A stretch of DNA of 64,000 nt from Oscheius tipulae (Eukaryota; Nematoda; Chromadorea; Rhabditida; Rhabditidae): assembly GCA_037178975.1 (NCBI GenBank), contig JASJZH010000006.1, positions 62,001-126,000 of the forward strand, written 5' to 3'. Shown here piece after piece: positions 25,831 through 36,840 of this stretch. The notes under the pieces were generated by a model, which had not been told where the DNA came from, did not search any database, and saw nothing but the letters and a program-made list of their open reading frames with translations. The stretch's first letter is position 1; every line of letters starts with the position of its first letter. The translations under genes were made by a program, and so were the position numbers.

Positions 25831-26896
25831 GTTTTCTTAAAACACCTTATTTGGCTGGTTTTCCATTTTGGCTCTAAGTCTGTGCTCGTCTCATTCACAC
25901 TTTTCTTTTTGTCTCTCAGTCTCTTTCTCTCCCTGTCTGCCTCCTGTTTGTTGCCTCGCAATCCTCCTAATTAATTCCCCATAGGTAGGTGCTGGGCGGA
26001 GTTATCTCCTCAATATTAATCTGATGTGGCTCCTATCACTAATCACTCTCTCATCTAGACCACCTCCTCTCTCCTCTTCGCTCCAGGATTAGACTGAAAT
26101 CACACTAAGCTGAATACTGAATACGCCTCACCCCATATCATGATGAACTTCTAGCCGCTCACGGCTCAGCACACCTTTCCTTCGCTCATGAAACGTGGCT
26201 GCATCTGGGTGAAAGTACGACTGCAAAATCTGTATAGACAAGATTTGGCAGACCTACTATCACCTAGAAAAAGCTGACATTTTCTCTGTATTTTGTTCCT
26301 CTGTTCCTATTGAAAAGGTCGTTTTAGAATGAACGCCGTTTTTTGACGCGTAAATGAGATCAGCCCGTTTACGCCCAAAGAGCCTTCATCTAAAACCTGA
26401 TGCCGTGATCATATACTGGCACAATATGCCCTAGTGATGTCTACGTGCCCCAAACACCTAATAAGTAGACATTCAATCAGGTTTCACGGAGCAAGTGTAA
26501 GCCCGGGCTAGACAGACTGGGGCGACCTCATGTGCGTTCAGAATGTCTCTTTTGCTACCTTGACAAATGGCCCGAAGTAGAAATATTTCATCCTCAATTT
26601 AAAACCTGGGTGATAAACATCTGACAACGGTTTTTGATCGGTTTATTTCGAAATGTTTCAAAATGTTCATGGTGTATCCTATAGCAAGCTTTGCATTCTC
26701 AAACCTTCTTAGGATCTCCGTATGCACATAAACCCATGTGACGCAGCAAAACAAAGTCGAATGTAATGTAACTTTTATTATTAGCAGATGTGTCATTTCA
26801 GGAGATCGAAATTACTATAAACTACTATTTTTTGGGCACTACTACAGAGCACCCACAATAACAATTGAGCAAAAAGTATAAAATCTGGCTTGATTA
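25831..26896. other. intergenic, no gene seen
   Basis: Between the tRNA and the 3' end of the PHRF1-like gene, a CT-rich run (about 25895-25945) is followed by unremarkable sequence. No supported frame was found. Confidence 0.45.
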
Positions 26897-29800
26897 TTAA
26901 TCAAAAGGCCGGAGTAGTTCCTTGGCTCTCTCTTCGATCACCTCCTTACATTTTGCAGATTTGAGCTCGTCGATAGACCGGCTGTTTCGGAACTCCTTGA
27001 CCAGCTGCTTCATGATGTTTTTGTACTGTTCCCGAGTAATTTTTCTAAAAGTTTGCGTAAGCGATCGGAAAGTATCGATCTTACTCTTTTCGGAAGTAGG
27101 CCGTAACAAGACGGATAGAATGACCCTCGATGATCTTCACCGCATGGCCCTTCTGCAAAAAGATTTTTTTATAAGTATGCTCAAGCTAGTTCTTGGATAA
27201 ACAGTCGTCGTTTAAAGCTAAAGTTTGCAGTTGCATTAAAACAGTTAAACCTACACACTGAGAGTTTCAGTCATGCCTTCATTTTCGGCTATGACATGGT
27301 AAATGGTAATAATTCAAAAATTAAAAAGTTGAAATTTGGTACCGGATGTATTCGGTTTAAATGCTCTAACCTTCTTATCTTCCTCATTTCTTTTCGATTC
27401 TTCTCCTTTCGAAGGCTGATTCGCTGGTTGAGTTGGTGCCATCGATCCTGGTAGCCCAATTCCATTGCCAGTTAGCGGTAGAGGTATTGGGATTCCTCCG
27501 GGCAAAGCCTTAAAATTTCAAAAACGCAAAAAAAATTACTTACACCAAGAGCAACAAGCTGCTGCTGCTGAGCTAGAAGCATTTGAGTGGTAGGATTGGC
27601 CAATTGGAGCCCAAAATTTGGTAGGAAGGGATTTAATCCAGGAACAGCCGCGAAAATGGCGGACATGTCTGGTCGAGCTTGATTTGGCACAAATGGTCTT
27701 GGCAACGCTCCGTTAGAGGATGGTGGTGGCGCCTGAAAAAAAAATAGCAGAACAATGTATTAAGCAACGTACCTGCCCATTGGCCTGGCCCATCTGAACT
27801 GTAGTGGATGCGGAAGGACGTTGCTTCTCTCTATCTTTATTTCGGTCACTTCTACTGTGTCTGTTCTCATCGCGGTCATTGCGATCGTCTCTCGACACCT
27901 CTCTCGACGTTCTATCACGGTCGCCTCGTCTTCTTTCGTCCTAAAAAAGAATCCAGTTTGTCCTGTTTCCTTTTTTTTCTCCAAAATAACGCAAATAAAA
28001 GCTCAAAAATCTTACCCTTCGTCTCGGAGATCTCGATCTTGACCTCCTCCTTTCATTTCTATCCCTTCTTCTTTTTTCCTCTTCTTCGCGTTTGGCTTTG
28101 TCTGCCTCGACTTCTCTTGCTCGTCTTTTCTCGTCTTCCCTGAAACCATCAATCGTGGAAAAAACCAAGAGAAATTCTCACCTTTCTCTCTCCCGTCCCC
28201 TCTTCTCTTCTCGTTCTTTCCTCTCCCGATCCCTATCCCTTCCCAACTGGATGATAGCTTCTTCTTTCTGGCTTTTTTCTCTGTCACGCTCTAGCTTTTT
28301 CTTCTCACGATCTGCACGTTCCCGTTCTCTATTCTTCTCAACCTATAAGAAAGATTTCAAATCGAAATGGACTATCACCTACCTTTTTCGCCAATTCTTC
28401 CCTTTTCTGGTCAGCCAAGGCCTTTCTTTGGGCGTCCAAAAGTTCCCTCTCTCTGTCTTCACGTTCGTCACTAGCCATTTGAGCGAGCTGTTCCTCGACT
28501 TCGTGATCCTGCAAAAATCTTTCTTTACTAAAGCGCAGTGGTGTCCGTCCGTCCGTCTGTCTGTCATGGTGTCCGCACAATTGCATGTCAACACTAATAC
28601 CCAAAAATGCTGACAAGTCATTTCATGTCAAGCGACAAGGTGAAGTCGACTGTGGGGGCAACTTTTGTTACTAGGGAAGCGGCGAAGGCGCCTGTTATCA
28701 ATACTCTTCATCACTATCAACGGGCTGCAAAGCTGCATCGGCAGTTGGTTTTATTGCCTACATTGGATGGCAAGTCGACTTTGGGTGCGCTCTAGAACTT
28801 TACTTTTGTCCCAGTGACGACACTGCGAGTTTTGTTACTACGAAGCCGCTAATGTAAACTGAAGGCAAAAGGACGGTGAGCCGTCGGAGACGGCTGGTTA
28901 TGTATTGAAGTACAGAAATTTCATTTGCAAAGGCGTCATACAGTATAGCACTCTATCTTTTTTTAACACGTGAAAATGATGAATTGCGGTCAAAATTTTT
29001 TGAACCTTCTATGTTAAAAACTGTCGAAGACTCACAATTTCTCTGTCGTCTATCATTAACTCATCGTTAGGCTCTTTTGCGTTCGAAGATGACGGTTGCC
29101 ACTCTTTCTTATCTTGCTCCTCTTCCTCAACAGGCATCTGAAAAAGTTTTATCTGAAGAGATTGAGTAAAACGGATTTGTAGCGAACAAAGACATTTGTT
29201 GTGGGACTAGAGGCCGAAGGAACACATGGGCTACTCCCCACTATAATCGATCGATTGACCAAGCGGAAACAGCAGCGGCGAAAGGACAGCGAGTGTGAGT
29301 CAAGGATGGGGAGAGAAAGCTAGCGGACTGTCTAGACAGCTGCATTTTCAGCTTTATCAAAGAAGATAGTCCTGCACCCTTTGGATATATCAAGAAGTCT
29401 AGCAGTTGTACATGTTACCATCAAGTCGCTTAAACTGTTAGGACCATTCCTACAATATTTTCGTTTTGCAGGCTGACACAAAAAAAACTACAGCGATGGT
29501 ATGTGTTTGTAATTCCTAGTCATGTCTCGAGAACATGTTTTAAATAAATCGATTCTTGTGATATCTTGGTGTACTTTATATGATTGTTTTGAAACTGCTT
29601 GACAAATAATTGTTCCACGTTTCAGCGATAAAGGTACCTACCCCAATACGTTTTTTATGCTGCTTATCCATCTTTTTGTGGAGTTTCTCTCTGTATTTTT
29701 CAAATTCTTCCGTTTCCTTGAATTTGCCGCCTTCTACCTTGAACAGCTTTCCATTTGCTAGTACTTTTTCTTGTTCTGAGAGAATGCTTCCGAGCAGGTC

Positions 29801-31489
29801 ACATTTTTCGCTCCTAAAAATAGAATAATACAAGTATGGGTAACGAATACATACTCTGTCTCGTCCGGTGAGCCTGGAGCCGATCTCTCCTGCTGTTCGT
29901 CTTCAAAGAAGGGATAATCAACTCTTGATCCATTGATCGAGAGACGAGAAACTTCAGCTCTTTCCTCTTTGGATCCTCGCCTCTGTTCCTCGTCAAGATT
30001 CTTCAACAATTTATTTTCCTTCTTGCGTTGCTGAAACGCATGTTAAGTACCAAATGGGATATACTTACTCTTTTTGTTCTTCTCTTTCTCCTCTGCTTCA
30101 CACCGGTAGATTGGGCCTTCTTCCTCTTTCGTCTCTCGACCGGAGGCAGGTTCGAGGTTCCGGGCTCGAGATTGTCGTTAAGGACGGCGGCATCCATGGT
30201 GGAAAAGTCGTCTTCCTCTTCGGAATCCTCAGAATCGGAGCGAATGTTCAGCCGTCTTAGTTTATATCAGAGGCGTCTCCATATTTGAACATACCTCGCG
30301 ACAATGGCAGCGATTCTATTCAAAACAGCGGTTCGTGTGGCTACGGAATGATTAGCGTGAGCGACTCTTTCAGTGACCCGCATAGCACTCGAACACTCCG
30401 GGCACATCCATGTCCCAGAAGGGATCCTCGTTACGGCAGGACTCAAGCAGTACATATGAAAACTGTACATAAAGCTTGTAAATATTTTGTTTTATCGCAT
30501 ACCCTTCGTCGCAACCGTCGCAAAGAAGGATCTGATCTTCGTTGTCACCTCCACCGCAAAGGTGACAGACCGTGTGTTCATAGGGATTGATTCCGGTCGT
30601 CATCTCAATCTGTTCAAGTACCTAAAAATAGAAGAAGTTATCAAACAATTTGTAAAATTTGGTATATCATTTGTGGTTAATAAAGATAGAGTTAGTTTTC
30701 ATCCCACTATATTCAAGAACTTCCCACGTTATTTTTGTGTTAGTCTTTCTTTCATAGTGTTTATCAATCAGTCTGCCGTTTTTGCAAACTGTCTGACTTA
30801 CTTTTAACATTGACTCTATCATTCTATGTAATCCATTATACTTTCTCAACAGGAAAATACTGATAGTTGTGACTGCAGGCTTTTTTTATGAAAGTTGTTG
30901 TGAAAAGTTGCCGGATACTATTACTACCTCATGGTAAATGATTCGGCTCAAGTCAAAATTTGAGAACAGCTTGGGTCAGGTTTCATCCCGTTACTATTGC
31001 ACTCAGTCAATTTTAGAAACGCCTATCCCCGTTCAAATAAGCGAAAAATAAGAGATAGATTCATGGGTCCTTTCTATAGAATTTTGAACCCAAAACATAC
31101 ACGAATTTGTTGTTGTGACATTTCCTATTGAGGGCTGATGTGTATCCTCCTGTTTTGAAGAGTGAAAAAAAAGAAAAGCTTACATCTTCTTCAGGAGGCT
31201 CAAAAACCTCTGTACTGGTCAGTTTCGGATGTTCCTTGTTCTCTAGAGAATATGTAAAGATTCTCTTGAACTTTTCTCGGCACATGGGGCATGTCAATCG
31301 GATCTTAAACGAAAATTTGAAAAAAGGTAGAAAGTGAAGACTCACACCAGCCCATGTTGTGATGCAGGGAGTATGGAAACGGTGGTAGCACGGCTCCGGG
31401 CGAGAGAATTCTTCAACTAGGTCATTGGAACATATGGCACACTCCTCCTCATCGGGTTTTTCATCTTCATGCTCGTTTGGAAGCGACAT
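26897..31489 (-). CDS. phrf1: RING and PHD finger protein with RS-rich body and SRI-like tail (PHRF1-like)
   Basis: The start ATG (31487-31489) follows an AG acceptor 4 nt upstream. Domains in order: a RING finger ECAICSNDLVEEF ... CYHRFHTPC ... LTCPMC, split by an intron near 31345; a PHD finger CHLCGGGDNEDQILLCDGCD ... FHMYCL ... WMCPEC at ~30600-30370; a basic lysine/arginine stretch; acidic and coiled segments; a long R/E/D- and RS-rich region at 28490-27780; a Q-rich and hydrophobic segment; and a terminal helix bundle, RLVTAYFRKEKITREQYKN to the TAA at 26897. This order matches PHRF1, whose C-terminal SRI-type domain binds phosphorylated RNA polymerase II tail and whose RING is a ubiquitin ligase. 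SCAF1/SCAF11 are relatives. I infer one gene because all exons are on one strand with consistent phases; a split near 29.1 kb cannot be excluded. Confidence 0.85.
28510..29035 (-). other. PHRF1-like gene intron with tetranucleotide repeat and orphan frame
   Basis: This intron is much longer than its neighbours. It has a GTCC/GTCT run at about 28545-28567 and an opposite-strand open frame at 28607-28795. A motif near TTTTGTTACTAnGGAAGC recurs in diverged form around 28660 and 28830. This may be a remnant of an insertion; no family is recognised. Confidence 0.35.
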
Positions 31490-33476
31490 TCTTCTTAAAT
31501 ATGAACATTTAATGAAGAAGAAAGTTTAGGGAGAAGTAACAACAAACAATAAATGATTTTGCAACTACTTGGCCTTAAAGGGTGAAAACACCGTAGTGCA
31601 GGGAAGTGCATTAGAGCGCGTTAGCATTTGCTCAAAATATATTTTGAATACAGAGGAAGGTTCAAAAACGAGGCTTTTCATGGAAATCTTTAGAAAATAT
31701 GCATGTCAAAAATCAATAACAATTATAATCATACTTTAAAAATGGAACGCATTAATATCGATTGCAATATAAGGCTTTAAATTTCCCTCTTCTAAGTAAT
31801 GCACCCTGTCATGTGGATACTCTGAAACCTGTATGTAAATTTTTGGGAAACCTTCTGTAAGGGCTAGACGAAATTAGAAATGTATGTTTCGGAAGCTTCC
31901 TTTAGATAAGTGTTGCTTGAAATGAAAAGTTACGCACTATTCACTCCATTATGGATTTAGCCAAATGTTTGAAATGAGCATATTTCGATTCAACACAATC
32001 TTCTTTCCCACCAAGATGTGTCTGCATTGTCTTGACTATGTATAAAAATAACTATTAACATTCTGTATCTAACAGTCATACTGTTCCATTGGTAAGACTT
32101 TTTGTCAGTTGTATGTACTGCTAAATAGAAACATGAAAGTCGTTTGCAACTCGCAACATCTATGGATGATATTAGCATTCCGACAACAACCGTTGACTTC
32201 CTCAAACACCCTCTAGCGCCTTCTCAATAAAATAAATATTGTGCTTGATTTCCTGAACATTCTTTGTTTCCTCGGCACGTTTTTGATACTTATCAGTCTC
32301 GTTCCCTCATTCATTTTTTTCGTTACGAAAAAGGTGCTCAGTAGCTGTCAACCCGATTTACAGCTGGTCGTTAAGATAACAAGACATTGCTGGTCAACAG
32401 AAAAACCGCTATGGTAGGCTGTTTTTTTTTCGCCTGTTTAAAATTTTTGGTCTTGTAGGCCAAGATTTTGAGAAACTTGTTTCCGGTAAGAATACTGACA
32501 AGAGAAATTTTGGGTTGCAACGGAATTAATAGTCGTGAGAGTTCACTTTAGTTCCCGGTACAATCTTTTAAATTTTTGTCCAAAGTGGGTTCGCAATATT
32601 TTTCCCCGTCTAAATGATAACAAGCGAGAGCTGCTGACTCTTTCCTGTCCTAGACAAACGTTCGGGGAAGCCATCTATCTGCAGCCGACGTGTGAACTCT
32701 GATACCACAGGCAGCCTGAAGACGGTTTCCACATGGCCAGCACATGGCCTCGTACATATTCCAAATGATGGATAGACTGTCCTTCGCTTTCTCTTTCAAC
32801 AAAACGCAACATCTCGCCATCTGTCCTCTATCAGGATGAACTTTCTCTGCACTGGAAAATGCTGTTCCTAGCTCATTTCATGGAAAACAAAATCCCCTTG
32901 TACGGGACGATAAGAGCCTGAGCGAACTTTGACTACCTCTCCGGCGGTATAAAAATGTGTGCTGACCACATGGCTCCCGTTCGCCGCCTGTTCCCTCGAT
33001 GCTAATTTTGGCACATGATCATCTTGTTTGCGAACAATAGAGGTTTATACTTTGATCCTTTTGTGCTCAGTTTGAATGTCACAATTTTGAACAAGGTTTG
33101 TGCATTGTTTCCTCTTCTGTTCTTGACTCTCTGTTTATGAGCCCTTATTATTTGATCATCTTTTACCAGCGATTTTATTTCGTGGAAACCAAAAAATGAA
33201 AATTCTTGCCTAGAAGCCATGTCTTTAAAACTGTACAACTGTCCGAGAAAATGTTGCCTTATCTCCTTTTGCTTCAAGTGTGGAACTCCTTCTTTCCGTA
33301 AACCGGTCTGAGCTGACCGTTATCAACTAGTTTTTATCGCATAGTAGCCCTAGACACAATGACCGGGTGTTCCCCAAGTTTGTTTTCAAACTTTCTCGTA
33401 TGATCCTTTCTCTCACTCCATATTTTGTCTTCAAGACACTCTGCCACTATCACACTTACTCCTGGTAAACAGGAAT
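31490..33476. other. intergenic between divergent genes
   Basis: This separates the PHRF1-like gene (-) from the 242-aa gene (+), so both promoters probably lie here. There are no supported exons. The stretch at about 32640-33000 is less AT-rich and contains a TATAAAA. Confidence 0.45.
32948..32954 (+). promoter_or_regulatory. TATA-like element
   Basis: TATAAAA in GGCGGTATAAAAATG is the clearest core-promoter-like site in the interval and points toward the gene starting at 33477. The distance of about 530 nt would need a 5' leader or an outron, so it is a weak candidate. Confidence 0.25.
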
Positions 33477-34394
33477 ATGGCCACAGTCCCGCGCAATGCC
33501 TCGTCTGGATCTTTCGAAATAATCGAACTTCTGCCTTCAAAGTCAAAAGGTAATGCAAATGTGGGTCTCACTAATTATCAAGTTTTAATCTGCATGTTTT
33601 TAGGAAGATTCATTAGTTGAACTCTTCGCTGACCAGCCATCGTTTGACTATTTTTTCGGTACCTTTAAAGGAATCACCAATGTTCAAGCTGGCAAGAGAC
33701 CTCCTGGTCTGCGCCGTATGGCCGTCTATAACTGTCTCCTCGGTCATCTGATACGAGGAGAAGTCTCCGTCATGCACATCCGATTGGCTCCTAACAGTCT
33801 GCTTAAGGCCAGCATTAAACTCAAAGACTCGGAAAAAGTTTTCACCGGTTTGTTTTGCATTTCTTCTCAGGAGCGAGCCATCAATGGTTTCTTAGTAGCT
33901 GAACTCGTTAAAGTACGTAAAGTCTAGAACCATGGTAATTTTGAAATGGCGATAGTTAAAAATAACGACTTTATGCTTGATTTATGCATTTGGACAAAGT
34001 GAAGGACAACGTTATTGTAAGAATACAAAATATATTGCAATTTTCAGTGCCCCTTCTCGACACCGAAAACGACGGAATGTGGTGTCAGCCCAGAATGTAC
34101 CGAGGCTTCCACTTTTCCGGGTTCAAAGGAGGCAACTTGAGTCATCGATTCTTTGTTGATCACCTGATCATCACTGTTGAGGACGTCAACACATCCTTCC
34201 CTATGTATACCGGCGGTGAACTGCTCAACATTAACTACAAGAAGGCCACAATATTCGGCCTTCTCGACGAGTATTACGTTAACGTGATCAAGAAGAAATG
34301 TACCGATGTGACGCTTCTCCCGGAGACGAAGCAAAGTCCCTTGATCTCAACCTCCTTTGAATACCTTGACTTTACGGCAGTCGTCCTGTACTGA
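33477..34394 (+). CDS. unknown 242-aa protein, three exons
   Basis: Exons 33477-33549, 33608-33916 and 34048-34394 join with matching phases and total 729 nt, giving 242 aa and a TGA. The ATG sits 4 nt after an AAACAG acceptor. There is no signal peptide or membrane helix. Segments include SFDYFFGTFKGITNVQAGKR, a middle part rich in I, K and L, and MWCQPRMYRGFHFSGFKGG. I do not recognise the family. Clean splicing, absence of stops and balanced composition support a real gene. It lies between the PHRF1-like gene (divergent) and a Tc1-like insertion, and neither suggests a function. Confidence 0.75.
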
Positions 34395-35135
34395 GAGCCA
34401 TTCGAAACCGTAGTCTGTACATATATTGCGCCCATGATATCTTTCCATATTATATAAAGATGCTTACAAGAAGATTGCACTTTTATCAGGGAACTGAAGG
34501 AAGTGAAACACGGTTTTAGTTATCAGAAGTCTTAGTTTGGACCAACGTTGACTTGCTTAGTGGTAACCAAAGAACCATTGATCAAGAAGAGAGTTTTTTC
34601 CACTCCTCGGATGAGACGTTTGTCAGCTTTGGCTTTGGAACTTGTCAATCATCATGATGATGAGCCAAGTTGCGAGCGAAAAGGAAGGTGGTCAAATGCT
34701 TTTCCGTCTTTGTAAAGTTCTTGTTGTATAGAGGAATAACCTTTGCGGGGACACAACTGTGTTTGTCTCGTAGGTGGAATAAGAAACCTTTTAAGGTTTT
34801 CAAAGTTATTATGTCGTCTCACCAAAGCAGGAAGAAGACGGCCGAATGGTGGAGCATCACGGACCTAAAATGGTAGAGGTCGGGTTAGTTCGCCAGGCAA
34901 GGTTTGACGTCTCTTAATGGGCGTGCTTACTAGAAAAATTTAGCGACTTTAATGGCTTCTGGTCTGAAAAATGGCTCTTGAAGAAATCCCAATGACAAAT
35001 AGAGGCCAAAAATCTGAGAGAGAACAATGGGATAGGGCTTTTTGCAGAGGGATGTCCAACCGCTTAGGTACAGCAGCAAGTGGCTTTGATCTTATAACCG
35101 CATCTAATTCACAGAGATACCTGAAAAAGTTACTA
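34395..35135. other. intergenic; possible gene remnant on minus strand
   Basis: Minus-strand frames such as KADKRLIRGVEKTLFLING near 34520-34640 look coding-like but stop quickly and do not join to neighbours. They may be a pseudogene fragment of an unidentified gene. Nothing else is seen before the transposon at 35136. Confidence 0.3.
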
Positions 35136-36610
35136 CAGTGCGATGCAAAATTATAGGGCCACCCAGTTTTTTGTGCATTCTGGCGTGGGATGGTGTTTTG
35201 AGGTTTCGGGAGTTTCACCAGTGGATTCGACGGCTTTCAAAACCCCTGAGTAGGTATGCTTCAGCAATTCAGACGTTTTTTTTAAGATCAGGCAGGCATT
35301 TTTACTAAAAAGAGTTGCAGAAGCCTTGGTGCAAAATTATAGGGTCACTAGACAAAAACGCTTTTAAAAACTTTTACACGTCACAACTTGTCAATATAAA
35401 CTGTCTACGGGGGTAAGGCAGTTCGTATCTGATAGTCACAATGCCTCTTGGTACCCAACTGTCCAGCGATGAGCGTGCTCAAGTCAACGTTCTTCAAGAT
35501 GTCGGGCTCTCAGGAAGATCGACGAAAAGCTGGGTCGGAGCAGGAATGTGATCAACAACTACATACACAATCCCGGAACCTATGGAACTGCTCTACACAC
35601 TGAACGGCCAAGGAAATTGTCGGTGCGAGACGAGAGACGAGTCTTCAGACGTGTATCCAACCAAGCTGTCAGTTGTCGTCAGGTCATCACTGAGCTGAAT
35701 CTTCCTGTCTCCAAGTGCACCGTCCTTCGTTCCATCGCACGTAATCCGAACCTGAAGCCAGCTCCTCGACTTCAAACACATCACAAATTGGCCAGGCTCA
35801 ACTTCTGCAGAGATTACATGATAACCAATTGGGAAAAGGTGTGTCACTTTTGTCTTTGAAAAAAAAAAAGAAATTTTGGAGGCGGGTCCGTCATGGTCTG
35901 GGGTGCTTTCTGCAACGATGAAGTGGTAGAGATGGAGTTCATTACGACCAAAATGGACAACCAGGCCTATCAGCAAGTTTTGAATAAGCGTCTCCTGCCC
36001 TTCTACCATCAGTCCAGCCAGCAGAGTCTACAGTTCATGCAAGACAATGCCACGGTTCACACCTCCAGAGCGACCCTTGCTTGGCTCAAAAACGAATTGG
36101 TGGATGCAATGGATTGGCCCGCTCTCACCCGATCTCAATCCCGATCTCAACCCGATTGAAAACGTTTGGGGAATGCTAGCCTACGCAAATGGAAAGCAGT
36201 ACAACACTATTGAAGAGCTTCAGCAAGCGATTTACCACGAGTGGATCCGAATGAACTCCAACTTTCTGAAAACTCTTGTTACGTCGATGCCGTGTCGTAT
36301 TTTTGAGTGTATTCAGAAAAATGGTGGTATAGCGCATTATTAGATCTCTTCTGATTTATTTAATAAACTTTTGTTAATTATTTTAAGCGTTTTTGTCTTG
36401 TGAACCTATAATTTTGCACCAAGGCTTCTGCAACTCTCTTGGTAAAAATGCCCGTCTGATCTTAAAAAAACGTCTAAATTGCTGAAGCATACCTATCCAG
36501 GGGTTTTGAAGGCCGCCGAATCCGCTGGTGCAACCCCCGAAACTTCCAAACACCATCCCGCGCCAGAATGCACAAAAAACTGGGTGGCCCTATAATTTTG
36601 CGCCGCACTG
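35136..36610 (+). mobile_element. Tc1-like element with IR/DR ends, inactive
   Basis: A 1475-bp element is flanked by TA on both sides (35134-35135 and 36611-36612). It starts CAGTGCGATGC and ends in the inverted form. Terminal inverted repeats are about 225 bp (35136-35360 and 36386-36610) and differ at roughly a tenth of positions by eye, so the copy is old. Inside each arm a motif (TGCAAAATTATAGG) occurs twice, at the outer end and about 190 bp in: 35142/35328 on the left and 36400/36584 on the right. This is the IR/DR arrangement of transposase sites seen in part of the Tc1/mariner superfamily. Confidence 0.92.
35441..36343 (+). pseudogene. Tc1-like transposase remnant
   Basis: The ATG at 35441 opens MPLGTQLSSDERAQVNVLQD, a typical N-terminal helix-turn-helix start, then hits a stop at about 35549. 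The correct frame resumes as GRSRNVINNYIHNP after a shift near 35520. After NWEKV (about 35840) the expected block with the first catalytic aspartate is missing, and sequence jumps to GGSVMVWGAF. The second aspartate is present in MQDNATVHT. A further frameshift near 36120-36130 precedes SPDLNPDLNPIENVWG, which has a 12-bp internal duplication. At least two frameshifts and an internal deletion make it non-functional. Confidence 0.88.
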
Positions 36611-36840
36611 TATAATGGTTACAGCGTAGTCTGTTAGCTGTTACTATTGTTTTTTTTTCTAATCTAGGCGTAGACAAAAGTTAAAATATGATCATTAGCT
36701 TTGAGGTAAAAAATGAAAAGATCATAGCGCAATAAACAGTCCATATCGAAAGTAATACTCATTTTTATTAGTATATCCACTTTATACAGACACAAAATCA
36801 AAGTGCCAGAATTTTCTTCGTAGATATGAGGACACGTAGT

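Noticed and set aside
28092-28613. 173-aa plus-strand serine/leucine-rich frame
   Set aside because: It is the antisense shadow of the R/E-rich PHRF1-like exons.
34510-34900. Ribosomal-protein-like pseudogene on the minus strand
   Set aside because: The coding-like segments do not match any ribosomal protein I know and carry stops.
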